Origin: an uncultured Clostridia bacterium
GTDB lineage: Bacteria > Bacillota > Clostridia > Oscillospirales > Acutalibacteraceae
Direction: 5' to 3'
Assembly (NCBI GenBank): GCA_946186725.1
Contig: CAMHOI010000042.1
Location: 1-7,496, forward strand
Length of the DNA stretch: 7,496 bases
Shown here: positions 5,624 through 7,496 of the stretch, in pieces
How positions within the stretch are numbered: the first letter of the stretch is position 1
How the letters are laid out: each line of letters starts with the position of its first letter
Program-made: the position numbers and the translations under genes
Notes under the pieces: model-generated
Seen by the model: only the letters and a program-made list of their open reading frames with translations
Told to the model about the DNA's origin: nothing
Database searches by the model: none

Positions 5624-7496
5624 TTGAAGAAGAGGCCTGAAAAAGAGAATAAGCCCCTGGATTTCAATTTTGATGAGCCGATAGCGCCCGCCAAGGAGGC
5701 AGACGCCGGCTTTGAGACCGAGTTTCCCCGGTCGGAGAATCTCCGCTGGGGTCGCCGCGGCACTTCTCGCCGTGCGCCGGTACTGACCGCTGAGGAGGTC
5801 ATGGGCGTGCGTCCCTCGGCGCCCTCCGCCGGAGAGCAGCCCAAGCGACCCACCCAGCCCATCCCCATGCGGCCCGCCAATCTCGAGCCGGAGCCCGACG
5901 CGTCCGCCCCGCAGGAGGAACTGTCCTTTGCCGCGCGCATGATCCTGCGCCGCATGCAGGAGGCGGAAACCAACGCCTCCGAGCCCGAGGAGCCGATTGC
6001 GTCCGCCGAGCCAGAGGAGCCGGCTGCGCCCGCCGCTCCCTTCGGCCGAAACATTCCCGAATTTGAATCTGACGACGTCGAGCCGGCCGTCCCGGCCGCG
6101 GCGCCGGAGACCATACCCATGACGCCCGCCGCCAAAGCCGAGCCCGAGCCCGAGCCGACCCCTGTATCCGAGGAGCCCGCGCCCACGGTGGACGACGCCA
6201 CCCGCGTCATGGAAACGCCCGTTTCTGCTGCCGACGTTCCCGCCGACGGTGCCACCCGCGTTGTGGACGTCAAGGCGCCCGACGTCACTCCCTCCTCCGA
6301 GGAGGCCGCCTTTGCCGCCGCCCGCCGTGCCTACGTCGAGCAGTTCACGCTCGACGCCGACCTGACGGACGTTCCCGCTGACGGCGCCGCCCGTGCCGTC
6401 CCGACGCCGCCCCCTGTCGGGGAGGATGAGTTCGACGACGTTCTGCCCGAGGACGGCAAGAAGGTAGAAACCATCGACGAATACCGCTCTGTCGAGGACG
6501 CCGACGCCATTTATACCGAGTTCAGCCGCCGCCGTTCCCGTCTGACGGTGCGCAGCATCCTTTCCCTGGCGCTGACCGTTTTGCTGGGACTGATGACCTT
6601 TGCGGATCACGTCATCCCCTTCGGCAACACCGTTTTCTTCGTTGTCATGTGGGTCCTGCTGACGGCGGGCGCCCTGTGCAACGTCGGACTGTTCTCCTCC
6701 ATCGGCTCCCTCTTCAAACGCAAGGGGGACGTCGACGTCGCGCCCGCGCTGGCGCTGCTGGCCGCTATGATCCAGACCGGGCTGTGCGGCTGGCTGGGCG
6801 CCGAGGGCCTGACCGCCGTGTCCATGGTCGCAACGGCCGCCATGCTGAGCGTCACCTTCAACGATTTCGGCAAGCTTGCCATCGTCAAGCGCATCTTGCT
6901 CAACTTTGAGACCGTCGGCAACGAGGAGACCAAGAATGCCGTTGCCCTGGTCGGGGAGCCCGTTTCCTCCCGCATCGCCGATCCGGAGCGGGTAGGGGAG
7001 TCCCTCATCGCCGGGCGTGCCTGTGCCATCGACCTCAAGGATTTCCTTTCCTACTCTTTCTCGCCCGACCCCTATGAGGGGCAGACCTTTCGCATGGCCA
7101 TCCTCTCCCTGGCGGGCGGGTTGGTCAGCGTCCTGCTGACTCTCCTTCTGCTCAAGGGGAGCGTCCCGCAGGCCGCCACTGCTTTCGCAACGGTGATGGC
7201 CGTCTGTGCCCCGCTGACCGCCTTCCTGGCCACCGGGCGCCACTTTCTCCACACCTGCGCCCGGCTGCGCGACGAGGGCGCCATGCTCAGCGGCTACCGC
7301 GCCGCCGAGGACGTCACAGAGGCCAACGTTGTCGCTATCAATGCTGATGAGTTGTTCTCCGACGACTGCGTGGTGCTCTACAACTTCAAGACCTTCTACG
7401 AGTTCCCCTTCGACGACGCCATCATCATGGCCGCCGCTCTCACCAAGGAGGGCCACAGCCCCCTGAGCTGGCTCTTCAATCAGATCGTCGCCGAGA
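5624..7496 (+). CDS. membrane protein with degenerate P-type ATPase-like core and long disordered N-terminus, C-terminus outside window
   Basis: 624 codons open to the window edge; exact function unknown. Residues 1 to about 305 are rich in Pro, Glu, Ala and Asp (for example EPEEPIASAEPEEPAAPAAP), probably disordered and cytosolic. Hydrophobic segments follow at about 311-328, 335-357, 374-391, 395-411, 491-510 and 516-537. The sixth contains VCAPLTAFLAT, recalling the TM4 CPCAL/PEGL region of P-type ATPases; after it EGAMLSGYRAAEDVTEANVV parallels the lead into the phosphorylation site. There the expected DKTGT is replaced by DELFS (Asp575), and the 412-488 loop shows no TGES actuator motif. 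So it resembles a P-type ATPase that has probably lost catalysis. The start is TTG at 5624 with AGAGGAG (5609-5615) 8 nt upstream; an in-frame GTG at 5615 overlaps that site and is less likely. It probably shares a transcript with rlmB. Confidence 0.8.
   Translation, partial: MKKRPEKENKPLDFNFDEPIAPAKEADAGFETEFPRSENLRWGRRGTSRRAPVLTAEEVMGVRPSAPSAGEQPKRPTQPIPMRPANLEPEPDASAPQEELSFAARMILRRMQEAETNASEPEEPIASAEPEEPAAPAAPFGRNIPEFESDDVEPAVPAAAPETIPMTPAAKAEPEPEPTPVSEEPAPTVDDATRVMETPVSAADVPADGATRVVDVKAPDVTPSSEEAAFAAARRAYVEQFTLDADLTDVPADGAARAVPTPPPVGEDEFDDVLPEDGKKVETIDEYRSVEDADAIYTEFSRRRSRLTVRSILSLALTVLLGLMTFADHVIPFGNTVFFVVMWVLLTAGALCNVGLFSSIGSLFKRKGDVDVAPALALLAAMIQTGLCGWLGAEGLTAVSMVATAAMLSVTFNDFGKLAIVKRILLNFETVGNEETKNAVALVGEPVSSRIADPERVGESLIAGRACAIDLKDFLSYSFSPDPYEGQTFRMAILSLAGGLVSVLLTLLLLKGSVPQAATAFATVMAVCAPLTAFLATGRHFLHTCARLRDEGAMLSGYRAAEDVTEANVVAINADELFSDDCVVLYNFKTFYEFPFDDAIIMAAALTKEGHSPLSWLFNQIVAE
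6188..6400 (+). repeat. Three short degenerate protein repeats (DATRV motif) in the disordered N-terminus of the P-type ATPase-like protein
   Basis: Residues 189-196 (VDDATRVM), 204-214 (DVPADGATRVV) and 249-259 (DVPADGAARAV) share a short acidic-Ala-Thr-Arg-Val core. The last two also share the DVPADGA lead, and their DNA (6233-6265 and 6368-6400) is clearly related, differing mostly at third positions. This suggests an old internal duplication or a repeated short binding motif. The third copy has lost the threonine. Confidence 0.5.

Noticed and set aside
4870..6288. A 472-codon open frame on the minus strand across rlmB and the next gene
   Set aside because: Antisense to rlmB, whose SPOUT motifs are unmistakable on the plus strand; the translation is low-complexity Ser/Gly/Ala.
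5606..7456. A 616-codon open frame on the minus strand
   Set aside because: It is antisense to the membrane-protein gene, rich in Gly/Arg/Asp/Gln low-complexity sequence with no recognisable motif and no good ribosome binding site. Plus-strand reading gives a supported start, membrane segments and sensible codon use. Long antisense frames are expected at this GC content.

Overview
The window looks like chromosomal DNA from a GC-rich Gram-positive anaerobe, most likely a clostridial member of the Bacillota (Oscillospiraceae-like). This is inferred from strong AGGAGG-type ribosome binding sites before almost every gene, sigma-A style promoters with 17-18 bp spacers, a lipoprotein cyclophilin, a GAAC-N4-GTTC (Gram-positive LexA type) box, and a small sigma-region-4-like protein. 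The species cannot be named from this sequence. No rRNA, tRNA, CRISPR array, insertion sequence or phage gene was seen.

Layout. Positions 1-2218 (minus strand) hold a glycerol catabolic operon: glycerol kinase (glpK), then a translationally coupled FAD-dependent glycerol-3-phosphate dehydrogenase-like gene that runs off the left edge. A 197-bp spacer (2219-2415) carries two well-formed divergent promoters. Rightward from it is an alpha/beta hydrolase of the lysophospholipase / monoacylglycerol lipase type (2416-3345), which could supply glycerol to the kinase. A strong bidirectional terminator (about 3347-3377) separates it from the converging gene for a secreted, lipid-anchored cyclophilin-type peptidyl-prolyl isomerase (3387-3974, minus), which has its own promoter.

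Further upstream on the minus strand lies a pair of overlapping small genes: a 77-residue protein of unknown function (4307-4540) and an 85-residue protein consisting mostly of a sigma-70 region 4 helix-turn-helix (4063-4320). Their upstream region contains a near-perfect Gram-positive SOS (LexA/DinR) box at 4682-4695, so the pair may be DNA-damage regulated.

Rightward from 4790 a promoter drives rlmB (23S rRNA Gm2251 methyltransferase, 4852-5604). It is followed 19 bp later by a long gene open to the right edge (from TTG at 5624). That product has about 300 residues of Pro/Glu/Ala-rich, probably disordered N-terminal sequence, then a membrane region resembling a P-type ATPase core in which the DKTGT phosphorylation motif is degenerate. 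The most interesting points are the SOS-box-associated small gene pair and this pseudo-P-type-ATPase.
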